Assembly: GCF_040869045.1 (NCBI RefSeq)
Contig: NC_090320.1
Coordinates: 118,615,112 to 118,679,111 of the forward strand
Length of the DNA stretch: 64,000 nucleotides
Source: Eurosta solidaginis
Lineage: Eukaryota; Arthropoda; Insecta; Diptera; Tephritidae
Direction of reading: 5' to 3'
Shown here: piece by piece, positions 20,980-31,164 of the stretch
Layout: the number at the start of each line of letters is the position of its first letter
Numbering within the stretch: position 1 is the first letter of the stretch
Notes under the pieces: model-generated
What the model saw: only the letters and a program-made list of their open reading frames with translations
What the model was told of the DNA's origin: nothing
Database searches by the model: none
Program-made: the position numbers and the translations under genes

Positions 20980-22203
20980 AAGACAAATCACGTCCGAACG
21001 ACTCAACGATCAATTGAATTATGAGTTGTTGGAGCAACATACAACGATCGGTGGAAAACGTTTTCAGTCTATCCTTGATTTTTGCTTGCGGGACAACAAT
21101 TATTTGAAATATAATGGAAAAGTTTACCAACAGGTTCACGGTATGCCAATGGGCAGTCCACTATCTCCGACAATCACAGATATCGTAATTGATAAAATTA
21201 TTGACGATAGCCAGCTGAACTAAAAACCAATGACATATGCATCAAATACATTACAAAATATGTAGATGATTTATTTGCTTTAATTAAAACTAAAGACGTG
21301 GAAGACATACTAAAAGTATTAAATGCGCAACATACCAAAATCAAATTCACTGTTGAAACAGAAAAACAAAATAAACTGGCCTTCCTAGATTTAGAAATAC
21401 ACAGAAATAACAATTTAACATTCAACTGGTACGCAAAAGTTGCGTCTGGTAGAATTATAAACTACCATTCCAATCATCCGAGGTATCAAAAAATTAATAC
21501 AGCGACCAGTCGAATAAAGAAAATATTTTCGCTAAGTGACGAACAATTCATTGACACTAACAAAATCAAAGTTAAAAATTTACTTTTAAAAAATAGCTAT
21601 TCAATTACTATAATCGAAAAACTAGTTAATAATACAATAAACCAATTGAGTACTGCGAAAAAACATCATAGGGATAAATCAGAGGGAAGATACATTGGAT
21701 TAAGCTATATACCTGGACTAACGAACAACCAGGCGCTCAGAAAAATAATAAAATATGACAACATAAAGTATGCACATAAACCACACAATACCCTAAACAG
21801 ATTATTCACAAGAACAAAGGACACTATTGAGAAAGAAAAACAACACAACGTTGTTTACGAAATTAGATGTAAAGGCAATGATCGCAAAATATGTAAACAA
21901 CCCTGCATAGGTACAACGAAGCGAGCATTGGGAGTACGTATTAAAGAACATATGTCTGATGCAAAAAACGAAAAAACAACAACAGCGCCAGCACACCACC
22001 TCACAAACAAAAAACGTGTAGCGGATTTCGCAAATACAAAAATATTAGACATTTAGAACAGAGGAAATGTGAGAATGACGTTAGAAAGCCTTCGCATACA
22101 ACAATTAAACACGGTGATGAATTTTAAAGAGGATATGGACAAAATAATCAACGCTTACACAGCGTTCATGCAGTACAAAGATAGATGCAGAGCTGGCAAG
22201 TAA
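20980..22203 (+). pseudogene. Penelope-like element, RT C-terminal part and GIY-YIG endonuclease
   Basis: Continues the RT from the far side of LINE-B: LLEQHTTIGGKRFQSILDFC, YQQVHGMPMGSPLSPTITDI, then a frame change and KYVDDLFALIKT with the catalytic YVDD intact at 21259-21270. LAFLDLEIHRNN and the Penelope linker follow. A GIY-YIG domain lies near 21850-21960 (VVYEIRCKGND, CIGTTKRALGVRIKEH; YIG reads CIG), which in this class makes the DNA break used for priming. An in-frame TAG at 22054-22056 precedes the conserved tail TLESLRIQQLNTVMNFKED and the normal stop TAA at 22201-22203. Immediately after it a BEL/Pao element is inserted. Confidence 0.88.
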
Positions 22204-22204
22204 T

Positions 22205-22827
22205 TGTTAATATATATGTTGGTACTGTGTGTAAATAAATAAAAAAATTTACTAAAAAATTAAATAAGTTTAATTTAATAATGTAAGTGTCCAAATTAAT
22301 GTTATTTAATTGTAATTGTTCGGCCTGGGTGCGTTTAAAACCGGCAGTGGGTAGGCGCACACGGGTCGATCTCGGAGTGGATGGTTCACTCAAAAAGAAA
22401 TAAATAATAACACAGGAGGATTTTTTCCTTGTTATAATATATGATTTAATTCAAGTGAAAAGAAAATGTACAGTGGTTATGATGTAAATTTACCTTTACG
22501 TACAAATGATGGCGGTGATGATCCTGGGCGACGTGAACTGCTTGGCGGTCAATCGAGAAAGAGGCCGGTTGTCCCGTTGATGACAACCGCTCAGCCGCGA
22601 AAAAGTCCTCTGGTGTTAAGGAGGGGAAAGGCCACACACACAACCGCCCCCACATATGCGTGCATGGGTGCTGACAACCTGCACACACACACATGCCTGT
22701 GTATGAAACGCATGCATATGCATGCATGCACACAAATGCGGCGTGAGTGTGGGTGGCTGGAAGTATCATTAAAACGTTAGGGAGGGGCGCCGTCAATCAA
22801 GTAAAAGTTAAGCATTGGGCCTAAATA
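22205..22827 (-). repeat. BEL/Pao LTR, 3' copy
   Basis: Its right 165 bases (about 22662-22827) match 24793-24956 nearly base for base (including gacaacctgcacacacacac and gcattgggcctaaa). The remainder has no partner because the other LTR is truncated. The terminal dinucleotide here is TA where the other LTR has CA. Confidence 0.7.
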
Positions 22828-23489
22828 TGCCGCCCCTTGCGGTACGCAACCTGACAGTCCTCCAAGGATCACCGACCGTGAAGAAGAGAAAGAAAATAAA
22901 AGACTTATAACTAACTATATCTAACTTAACCTAACGACGGCCAGTCCGCGGGCTTGGCGGTATGCAATATGGTTTGCATAGTGTGTGAGCTTGGTTGCTG
23001 ATGCCTCGGTCATTCGCCACTTTTTCCCTCCGTGGTTAAAGTTTGACGAGCCGTGTTCGCCTAGAGCTAGGGACTGAGAAAAAGAAACAAGAAGATATAC
23101 GTATTTATATTTCTTGCCGTTTAAAGAAATACTCTATTTTATTTCGAAAAAAAGGAAAGATATTATTTATATAAATAAACTTAACCTAAGTACCCTTTAA
23201 GGTTACTAGATCGGATGGGTCCCCGAGAGCACCCACCTGAAGATAGTGCTTTGGGCCAGCAGAGGGCCAAAGGATGGTGGTAGCGTGCCCGGCGTTATAA
23301 TGTCAGCTTACACGTCGCCGCCGAGAACGAGGCGGATGGGCGTTGAAGCATAGAATTGGGGATCTGCCAGATGAATATGCTCATATGGAGCCGCGACGCT
23401 GGGGTCGACGTTATACGTTGGACTTACGCGTTTAAAATCGTGGACGCAGACTGCGTGAGTCGTCACCATCTGTCCATGCTCGCCCCGGA

Positions 23490-24180
23490 ATCTAATAAAA
23501 CAGTCGGTTTCGCCGGAGGCGTTGGTCGTCGGTAGTGCTAACTCTCGCGCCAGCTTGCGGTCGATCGTTGTGCATCAACGAGTGCACGAATGAGGTGCAA
23601 ACGCCCCCGGCTTCCACCTTCACGACCGCAGTGGGCGCCAGAGCAGCCATTGGCCGAAGTGCTGGGCCGGCTGTAGTATCAGCCCGACGGATCCCGTTCC
23701 TGAAGGAACTATGTTGGTGTAGCTGGCGCAGCCGAGTGGCCAGTCTACCGTCTCGGTTTTCATCTCTAAAATTTCGTAGAGCGCGTAGCTGGCGTGGCCG
23801 AGGGGACAGTCTACGCTCGCGCTTCTCTCGGTGTATTTGTGGGCGGCGTTGGTGGACGGAAAGGCCGTGATTCCGCTCCAATTTTCTCTCGTTTTTCATG
23901 CGCGAGTAGGGGTCGGAACGGCCGTGGTTCCGATCCCCTAGTGTCAAGCCGGACTATATGGGAGCCCGCTTCACTCCTGGATCGTGCTGGTGGTTCCTAT
24001 GCAAAGGCCGACTCGGACGCGTGGAGAGACAGCGCCTCATCCATCGTCTCGTCGTCCACCTGCAGCATCGTGGGCATCCTTTCGTACCCTTCTTCCTCCT
24101 CTTCAATAACCGACTGGTTCCAGCTCTTGGGCGGCTCTGGCCGCTACCACTACCAACATTTTCATTATTTAAAGTCCGCA
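23490..24180 (-). pseudogene. BEL/Pao gag-protease fragment
   Basis: Read in shifting frames on the minus strand this gives a BEL-type gag zinc-finger region (CPLGHASYALYEILEMK, GCASYTNIV) followed by the start of the aspartic protease domain (ALAPTAVVKVEAGG, then TSFVHSLMHNDRPQ, where the catalytic Asp-containing loop is degraded). Arginine-rich open frames here are the same sequence in wrong frames. The RT and integrase are deleted. Confidence 0.6.
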
Positions 24181-24308
24181 CACTGGTATAAGCATACCAG
24201 CCGCAAAGGCAAAAACGAAAAAAATACTCGTGAACATTGATACATACCTATGTTTATAACGTAAATTCCACAGAATTGAAGCAAACGGTAGATATTAATG
24301 GATTTTCT

Positions 24309-24792
24309 CTTTGCAGGCTTTGGTGCGGAACATCCTGGCATGGGGCGTAAGTCCACCAGCAAAAACAACCACAAACTTTTGTATTGAATTTGTTATACAA
24401 ACCCATGCAGACATTATCCTACGTTTCAATGGTATTCATTGTGGCATTAATGGAAGAATCCACATCACCGTTTGCCAGTGCCTTCACCTCACTACATCAC
24501 AATGTTACGGGTGAATAAAAATTGGTTAATTTGTGTACTGTCGACCCCACAAACCATTCTGCTACGCTTTTTCTTGCCGAGAGCATTACCATCAGGTGAG
24601 ATTGCATTAGAAAATATTTAGTTGGATATGCCATATCAAAGGTATTTCTCGATGACACGGGTCATCACTCCCTCATTCCTTTGGTTCCGCAAGCACCCGG
24701 TGTATCTGCCGATTTTCTCTATATTCATGGCAATGGTCCAAAAGTGCGACGTGTGGAGAAATTCAAAGATCATGAAATAACTTCAGTGGCAG
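24309..24792 (+). pseudogene. Vps18: Vps18-like (deep orange family) gene fragment inside the BEL element
   Basis: Two stretches in adjacent frames resemble the N-terminal region of the vacuolar sorting protein Vps18/Dor. First VNKNWLICVLSTPQTILLRF with FLPRALPSGEIALE (about 24508-24615). Then, after a 1-base deletion in a run of A, GYAISKVFLDDTGHHSLIPL with FLYIHGNGPKVRRVEKFKDH EITSVA (about 24629-24792). Upstream, ttttctctttgcag at 24308 is a good 3' splice site and gtaagt follows 30 bases later, so the piece looks genomic rather than a processed copy. The end at 24792 joins LTR sequence directly. Family recognition is from memory and needs a protein search. Confidence 0.55.
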
Positions 24793-24956
24793 CATGGTGC
24801 TGACAACCTGCACACACACACATGCATGTGTCTGAAACACATGCATGTGCATGCATGCACACAAATGCGGCGTGAGTGTGGGTGGCTGGAAGTATCATTA
24901 AAACGTTAGGGAGGGGCGCCATCAATCAAGTAAAAGTTAGGCATTGGGCCTAAACA
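24793..24956 (-). repeat. BEL/Pao LTR, truncated 5' copy
   Basis: 164-base direct repeat of 22662-22827, ending in the LTR terminus CCTAAACA next to the gtaat duplication. Its inner boundary is the Vps18-like fragment, so about 460 bases of LTR are missing. Confidence 0.75.
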
Positions 24957-24961
24957 GTAAT

Positions 24962-25070
24962 TACGTTTGTTGTTAATGAATTGTTTTTAAAATAAAATCA
25001 TTAGACTCCCTGAGGAAGACGTGAGAGCGTCGAAACGCGTAGGATGGAAAAGGAAAATGTTTTCCTTCTA
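24962..25070 (+). mobile_element. Penelope-like element 3' end with hammerhead-like core
   Basis: After the second gtaat, the Penelope sequence resumes. CTGAGGA (25010-25016), a GACG/CGTC stem with loop TGAGAG (25018-25031), and GAAAC (25032-25036) form the core of a hammerhead-like motif. Such motifs are known in the terminal repeats of Penelope-like elements. One extra base lies between CTGAGGA and the stem, and stems I and III are not obvious, so activity is not claimed. Confidence 0.55.
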
Positions 25071-25074
25071 ATTT

Positions 25075-25257
25075 CTCGGCCGTAAAGCTCCATAAAAGCA
25101 AGCATTCTAATTCTAGCTTCATTATATCTTTTCAACCGTTCTTCGTATGGAATAATTTCTTTTCTTAGCGGAGTTGTAAAAATCTTAGAGCCACCACTGC
25201 GTGTACTTGACGCTAGGCTGGTTTGATGTTGTGTATGTATGTTTGTTTTATTGCTGT
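25075..25257 (-). pseudogene. Unrecognised coding-like fragment
   Basis: One minus-strand frame is open across this stretch and into the Penelope 3' end (SGGSKIFTTPLRKEIIPYEE then RLKRYNEARIRMLAFMELYG). The codon pattern looks like a real helical protein segment but I do not recognise it. It could be the 5' coding start of an inverted Penelope copy or part of the gypsy element to the right. The true boundaries are unknown. Confidence 0.35.
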
Positions 25258-26648
25258 CTAGTGTTTGCTGTCGTTGCGAGGGATCTGTCGGGATTCTTCG
25301 CTCGCTTTGCAGTTTCCCGGACTACACTTTGGACATTTTGGGCGATACGTGTTTGGTGCGCCACAGCCGTAGCAAAACACCGTGCGCTCCTCATTGCAAT
25401 CGTAGTATCTTTGCCCCTCTTTGCTGTAGTTCCAGAAACCAGGTTTCAATTTGGTAGCTGGCTGAGAAATAGCTTCTACTTGAGCAAATTCGCTTTGCGC
25501 TATTACTTCCTCATCTAGGTCTAAGTCAAGGTAGGCTTCATTCACTGCCTTCTTGGTAATGGTCGAGGGCTGTTTGTTTGAGAAAAGGGTGTGGTCTTAG
25601 CAATTTCGTTAGCAAGACTCTCACCTTTCAAACAGAGTCGGCGCAACTCTGCTACAGAATTAATTGGTACAAAAAGAAGTTGTTGCCGAAGACGTGGTCG
25701 CAAATTATGTTTTAAAATTTCAAGTAACTCTACCTCTGAAAGTGGGGTTTCAAGAGGTTCCGCGATTTTCAATATGGTGTTACGGAATTCATCAAAACAT
25801 TCAGTTGGAGCCTGCTTTCGAGCCCGAATCGATTCTTTAATTTCGAAGTCACTCTTATGTTGTTGAAAATTTGTTCTTAACGCTTGGCAAAGAGCTGGCC
25901 AAGTGACACGTTCGACAGATCTACGGTATCACCAGTACCAGTCTTTGGCTTCATTAATAAAAAGGCTTTGTATGTGTTCACACAAAAGGTTGAAATTGCC
26001 GTTAAGCGTATCGATAAATAACAATTCTATTCTCGATAAAAAAGTATGTACAGATAAACGAGACGTACCGTCAAACTTTACGTCCGAACTTGCAATTAAT
26101 TGGGCTATTGTACCCATGTAAGGCACGGTCGACATATCAATCTGGTTATGCAAATTTGTATTGGTATTATTTGGCAATGGAGGTACATCTCTAGGCCACA
26201 CTGGAGTAGACCTATTTGGTGGGTGTTGAGTTGTGGACAAATAAGCTGGTTGGCTTATGTCATTGCGTACAGGAACTGATTGCGAAGGGTTAATATTTAA
26301 CGGTTCTAAAAAACTGGATAAAGTATTTTCTATCCGCTGTTCTACCATTTGGGCTACTCGATTTTCCAAACCCTCAAAAACCGTTGCTGACCTCGCCGAC
26401 ACAATTGCGAAACATGTTTCTTTTCTATGTTTCTTCAATAATCTAGTGTTATATATATTCTGATTAAACTCCCTACTGCGGCAAGAAGCTCTACAAAGTG
26501 GCCAAGAAGAATTGTTCTTACGCCACGGCAATAGGCAGTTTCGGTGGAAGCGGTGGTCACACGCGGTAGTAAGTATGTTATCCATATTCGTAGAAGCCTT
26601 CCTACATAGAAAACATCCAGCCTGTTCGTCGCTGTGACGCAATGGCAT
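25258..26648 (-). pseudogene. Ty3/gypsy-type gag with N-terminal RING-like finger
   Basis: Starts at 26648 with MPLRHSDEQAGCFLCRKAST, then ACDHRFHRNCLLPWRKNNSS and WPLCRA: C-x2-C, C-x-H-x2-H-x2-C and P-x-C spacing of a RING/PHD-like finger. A proline-rich linker leads to a gag core (KFDGTSRLSVHTFLSRIELL, then FINEAKDWYW). One in-frame TGA at 25929-25931 interrupts, after which the same frame goes on to 25542 (TECFDEFRNTILKIAEPLET, LKHNLRPRLRQQLLFV). A frameshift leads to the C-terminal part 25545-25258 with CYGCGAP...CPKC, a zinc-knuckle-like end. Pol is not present. Gag is the RNA-packaging structural protein. Confidence 0.7.
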
Positions 26649-26930
26649 GTTCGCAAAAAAAAAGTTAAAGAAAGGTATATGTATATTTGCACTCGCAAAA
26701 CAAAGATATGACCCTTTAACGCAGTGTTAAAAAAAAGTAGTTTAACGCAAACAAAACTGTTTTTAATAAAACCAAAAAAAAAATCACCAAAATTATTAGA
26801 AGCTTTTTCGCTTGGTATTCAACGCAAAAAAAAGTTCTTTATCAAGAAAACAAAAATCATCAAAAATAAACTTGGTTTGAGACCATGGGAGTCTTTGTAG
26901 TGGCAATGTGGCACAAAGGTGTAAGTAAGA
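26649..26930. other. Spacer between gag and LINE-A copy 1
   Basis: A-rich; probably 5' untranslated or LTR sequence of the gag-bearing element plus the target flank of LINE-A. No LTR end identified. Confidence 0.4.
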
Positions 26931-26988
26931 GCATGTTGTTGTTGTTGTTGTTGTAGCAATGCTCACCCCACCTAATAGCCGCGACCGA

Positions 26989-27456
26989 TCACAAATTGTC
27001 ATCAATATCCTCTAACGGGAGTCCAAGGAAACTTGCCGTTTCAACAGGGGTGGACCTTAAGGAAAGGGGTGTTAGAGGCGTTGGTTCCACATTACAATTA
27101 AAGAGATGGTTGGTGTCATGTGGGGACACATTGCAAGCGGGGTATACATTTTGTATGTCGGGGTTGATTCTGGATAGGTAAGAGTTTAACCTGTTACAGT
27201 ATCCCGAACGAAGTTGAGCAAGAGTGACACGCATTTCCCTGGGGAGTATGCGTTCCTCTTCCGCGAGTTTTGGATAGTTTTCTTTAAGTACTGGATTCAC
27301 CGGGCAATTCCCGGCATAAAGGTCCGACGTCTGTTTATGGAGTTCACCAAGGACCTGCCTGTGTTTTTTCGCTTCATACGGCTGGGTTCTCAGGTGCAGT
27401 ATTTCCTCAAAATGCTTACGGAATTGACTCGCCCCTAGGCGGTGCTGGTTCGTCAA
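26989..27456 (-). pseudogene. LINE-A copy 1 C-terminal region with CCHC finger
   Basis: After the frameshift the C-terminus reads to a natural stop at 26989, ending FLGLPLEDIDDNL. It contains AQLRSGYCNRLNSYLSRI and YPACNVSPHDTNHLFNC, in which the first Cys of the C-x2-C-x-H-x-C finger is Tyr in this copy. No RNase H domain, as expected of Jockey-like elements. Confidence 0.8.
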
Positions 27457-28909
27457 TCAGATGTCTGTTGGGATGCCCAGGTTTCTGGGTATTCAACAGG
27501 AACTGTTTGGTCAGCATCTCATTTCTCGCCCTGATGGGGAGTATTCTCGCCTCATTATGCAGATGGTGTTCTGGGGACATAAGAAGACAGCCCGTGGCGA
27601 TTATGAGAGCAGTATTTTGGCAGGCCTGTAGTTTCTTCCAGTGGGTAATTTTTAAGCTTGGCGACCATATGGGTGACGCGTAGCACGTAATCGGCTGGAT
27701 AATTGCTTTGCATGTAGTCATGAGCGTTTCTTTATCTTTTCCCCAGGTACTGCCAGCGAGGGATTTGAGGATTTTGTTACGGCTCTGAATTCTCGGAACA
27801 ATTGCGGCTGCGTGCTCACCAAAATGTAGATCCTGATCAAACGTAACACCCAAGATTTTGGGGTGTAGGACAGTCGGTAGCGTAGTGCCATCGACGTGGA
27901 TATTCAAAATGGTCGACATTTGGGACGTCCATCTTGTAAATAAGGTCGCGGAAGATTTAGTCGGTGATAATGCCAGGTTTCGCGAGGCTAAAAAACTGAA
28001 GAGATAAGGGAGGTAGCCGTTTATTTTATTGCATAGCGCATCGATCTTTGGGCCTGGGCCTGTGGCCATTATTGTGCAGTCATTGGCGTAGGAAACGATT
28101 GTGACTCCTTCCGGTGGTGAAGGTAGCTTAGATATGTAGAAATTAAACAAAAGTGGGGACAGGACACCACCCTGTGGCACCCCTTGTTTAATTCCCCTTG
28201 GTTTTGATGTTTCGTTTCTAAAGTGCACCGATGCTTGCCGACCACCCAGATAATTTGCGGTCCACCTTTTAAGACATGGGGGAAGGGTAGACCCTTCCAG
28301 GCCTTGCAGTAGCGAGCCATGGTTGACCGTATCAAAAGCTTTTGATAGGTCTAGCGCTACGAGTACTGTTCTATGGTGGGGGTATTGATTTAAACCGCAA
28401 TTTATCTGGGTTCTAATGGCATTTAGCGCGGTGGTAGTGCTATGGAGTTTTCTGAAGCCATGCTGATGAGGAGCTAGCTGCAAATTTTCTTGGAAATAAG
28501 GGAGCAAAATGGCTTCAAGCGTCTTTGCCAATGGCGATAGGAGAGATATCGGACGATACGACTCACCTATGTTAGCTGGTTTCCCAGGCTTTAGTAGCGG
28601 GACCACCTTGGCCATTTTCCATTTCTCGGGTATGACAAAGGTGGAAAGAGACAGGTTGAAGACATGCGCTAAATATTTGAAACCCTCTTTCCCTAGGCTT
28701 TTAAGCATCGGCATGGCTATGCCGTCTGGGCCCACTGCTTTGGATGGTTTAGCGCGACCAATGGCGTCCTCAACCTCTTTAACGGTGATGGTGATTGGTG
28801 ACGCGCTGTATTTGTGTTTATGCGCGTGTCTATTGGCTCTCCGTCTATCTTTGTCGACCGTAGGATGCATTATATATTGTCGGCAGAAAGCGCTCGCGCA
28901 TTTTTTCAC
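27416..28909 (-). pseudogene. LINE-A copy 1 reverse transcriptase
   Basis: Complete fingers-palm-thumb: VVPLLKPGKPANIGESYRPI, HQHGFRKLHSTTTALNAI, VLVALDLSKAFDTVNHGSLL (first catalytic Asp), IKQGVPQGGVLSPLLFNFYI, then SYANDCTIMATG. The usual YADD reads YAND (GAT to AAT), which removes a catalytic aspartate. Copy 2 keeps YADD. Downstream HPKILGVTFDQDLHFGEH and a Jockey-type thumb. An 8-base deletion near 27430 shifts the frame. Confidence 0.88.
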
Positions 28910-29128
28910 ATCCGACAGTACTTTGTCGCCAAAGGCGATGGAAAGTTTATGTTGTTGTTGTTATTGTAGCAATGCTCGCCCCACCTAATAGCCGCGACCG
29001 ATCACAAATTGTCATCAATATCCTCTAACGGGAGTCCAAGGAAACTTGCCGTTTCAACAGGGGTGGACCATAAGGAAAGGGGTGTTAGAGGCGTTGGTTC
29101 CACATTACAATTGAAGAGATGGTTGGTG

Positions 29129-31093
29129 TCATGTGGGGACACATTGCAAGCGGGGCATACATTTTGTATGTCGGGGTTGATTCTGGATGAGGTAAGAGTT
29201 TAACCTGTTACAGTATCCAGAACGAAGTTGAGCAAGAGTGACACGCGTTTCCCTGGGGAGTATGCGTTCCTCTTCCGCAAGTTTTGGATAACTTTCGTTA
29301 AGTACTGGATTCACCGGGCAATTCCCGGCATAAAGGTCCGACGCCTGTTTATGGAGTTCACCAAGGACCTGCTTGTGTTTTTTCACTTCATACGGCTGGG
29401 TTCTCAGGTGCCGTATTTCCTCAAAATGCTTACGGAGATGACTCCTTAAGCCCCTAGGCGGTGCTGGTTCATCAACCAGATGTCTGTTGGGATGCCCAGG
29501 GTTCTGGGTATTCAACAGGAACTGTTTGGTCAGCATCTCATTTCTCTCCCTGATGGGGAGTATTCTCGCCTCATTATGCAGATGGTGTTCTGGGGACATA
29601 AGAAGACAGCCCGTGGCGATTCTGAGAGCAGTATTTTGGCAGGCCTGTAGTTTCTTCCAGTGGGTGATTTTTAGGCTTGGCGACCATATGGGTGACGCGT
29701 AGCACGAAATCGGCTGGCTAATTGCTTTGTATGTAGTCATGAGCGTTTCTTTATCTTTTCCCCAAGTACTGCCAGCGAGGGATTTGAGGATTTTGTTACG
29801 GCTCTGAATTCTCGGAACAATTGCGGCTGCGTGCTCACCAAAATGTAGATCCTGATCAAACGTCACACCCAAGATTTTGGGGTGTAGGACAGTCGGTAGC
29901 GTAGTGCCATCGACGTGGATGTTCAAAATGGTCGACATTTGGGGCGTCCATGTTGTAAATAAGGCCGCGGAAGATTTAGTCGGTGATAATGCCAGGTTTC
30001 GCGAGGCGAAAAAACTGGAGAGATCAGGGAGGTAGCCGTTTATTTTATTGCATAGCGCATCGATCTTTGGGCCTGGGCCTGTGGCCATTATTGTGCAGTC
30101 ATCGGCGTAGGAAACGATTGTGACTCCTTCCGGTGGTGAAGGTAGCTTAGATATGTAGAAATTAAACAAAAGTGGGGATAGGACACCACCCTGTGGCACC
30201 CCCTGTTTAATTCTCCTTGGTTTTGATGTTTCGTTTCTAAATTGCACCGATGCCTGCCGACCACCCAGATAATTTGCGGTCCACCTTTTAAGACATGGGG
30301 GAATGGTAGACCCTTCCAGGTCCTGCAGTAACGAGCCATGGTTGACCATATCAAAAGCTTTTGATAGGTCTAGCGCTACGAGTACTGTTCTATGGTGGGG
30401 GTATTGATTTAAACCGCAATTTATCTGGGTGCTAATGGCATTTAGCGCGGTGGTAGTGCTATGGAGTTTTCTGAAGCCATGCTGATGAGGGGCTAGCTGC
30501 AAATTTGCTTGGAAGTAAGGGAGCAAAATGGCTTCAAGCGTCTTTGCCACTGGCGATAGGAGAGATATCGGACGATGCGACTCACCTATGTTAGCTGGTT
30601 TCCCAGGCTTTAGTAGCGGGACCACCTTGGCCATTTTCCATTTCTCAGGTATGACAAAGGTGGAAAGAGACAGATTGAAGACATGCGCTAAATATTTGAA
30701 CACCTCTTTCCCTAGGTTTTTAAGCATCGGCATGGCTATGCCGTCTGGGCCCACTGCTTTGGATGGTTTAGCGCGACCAATGGCGTCCTCAACCTCTTTA
30801 GCGGTGATGGTGATTGGTGACGCGCTGAAATTGTGTTTATGTGCGCGTCTATTGGCTCTCCGTCTATCTTTGTCGACCGTAGGATGCATTATATATTGTT
30901 GGCAGAAAGCGCTCGCGCATTTTTTCGCGTCCGACAGCACTTTGTCGCCAAAGGCGATGGAAACTTTGTCTTTGTGCTTAGTCGGATTCGATAGGGACTT
31001 TACGGTGGACCAAAGTTTACCCACACCGGTAGAGAGGTTACAACCTCTTAGGTGCTCCTCCCATTTCGCCCGCTTGTGTTCGTCCACAAGCAA
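29129..31093 (-). pseudogene. LINE-A copy 2 reverse transcriptase
   Basis: Long open frame from LLVDEHKRAKWEEHLRGC through AFGDKVLSDAKKCASAFCQQ, then the RT core with ALDLSKAFDMVNHG, GVPQGGVLSPLLFN and an intact SYADDCTIMATG. Both catalytic Asp residues are present. It ends by frameshift within the C-terminal finger region (one extra G near 29168 relative to copy 1). The ATG at 31093 is internal; the protein is continuous with the endonuclease in the intact copy. Confidence 0.88.
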
Positions 31094-31164
31094 TCTGATG
31101 CGTTGGTTTATATCTCTTATTTGGGGGTCGCCTGGATCAAGCTGTCTTATAAGGTCACGTTCTC

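Larger units (their letters stand above)
22205..24956 (-). mobile_element. BEL/Pao LTR retrotransposon, internally deleted
   Basis: 2752 bases between identical 5-bp target duplications gtaat (22200-22204 and 24957-24961). Ends are TGTTAATA... and ...CCTAAACA, so read on the minus strand the LTR runs TGTTTAGG...ATTAACA. The left LTR (3' LTR) is about 22205-22827. The right LTR survives only as 24793-24956 and joins a Vps18-like fragment. The internal part keeps a piece of gag/protease (minus strand, 23.5-24.2 kb). It sits 1 bp after the stop codon of the Penelope-like frame. Confidence 0.8.
26935..28949 (-). mobile_element. LINE-A copy 1, 5'-truncated
   Basis: Minus strand. The 3' end is a GTT run on + (26935-26954, i.e. 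CAA repeats on the LINE strand) preceded by gctacaac. The body is RT plus C-terminal zinc finger, near-identical to copy 2. It is truncated at 28949, where the 3' tail of copy 2 abuts directly, a head-to-tail arrangement. Contains a frameshift near 27430 and a mutated RT active site. Confidence 0.9.

Noticed and set aside
23535..24240. Arg/Ser-rich + strand frames of 111 and 148 codons
   Set aside because: Antisense shadows of BEL/Pao gag on the minus strand.
22660..24957. A complete two-LTR element with full-length LTRs
   Set aside because: Only 164 bases of the right LTR match; the rest is Vps18-like or unassigned, so it is annotated as truncated.
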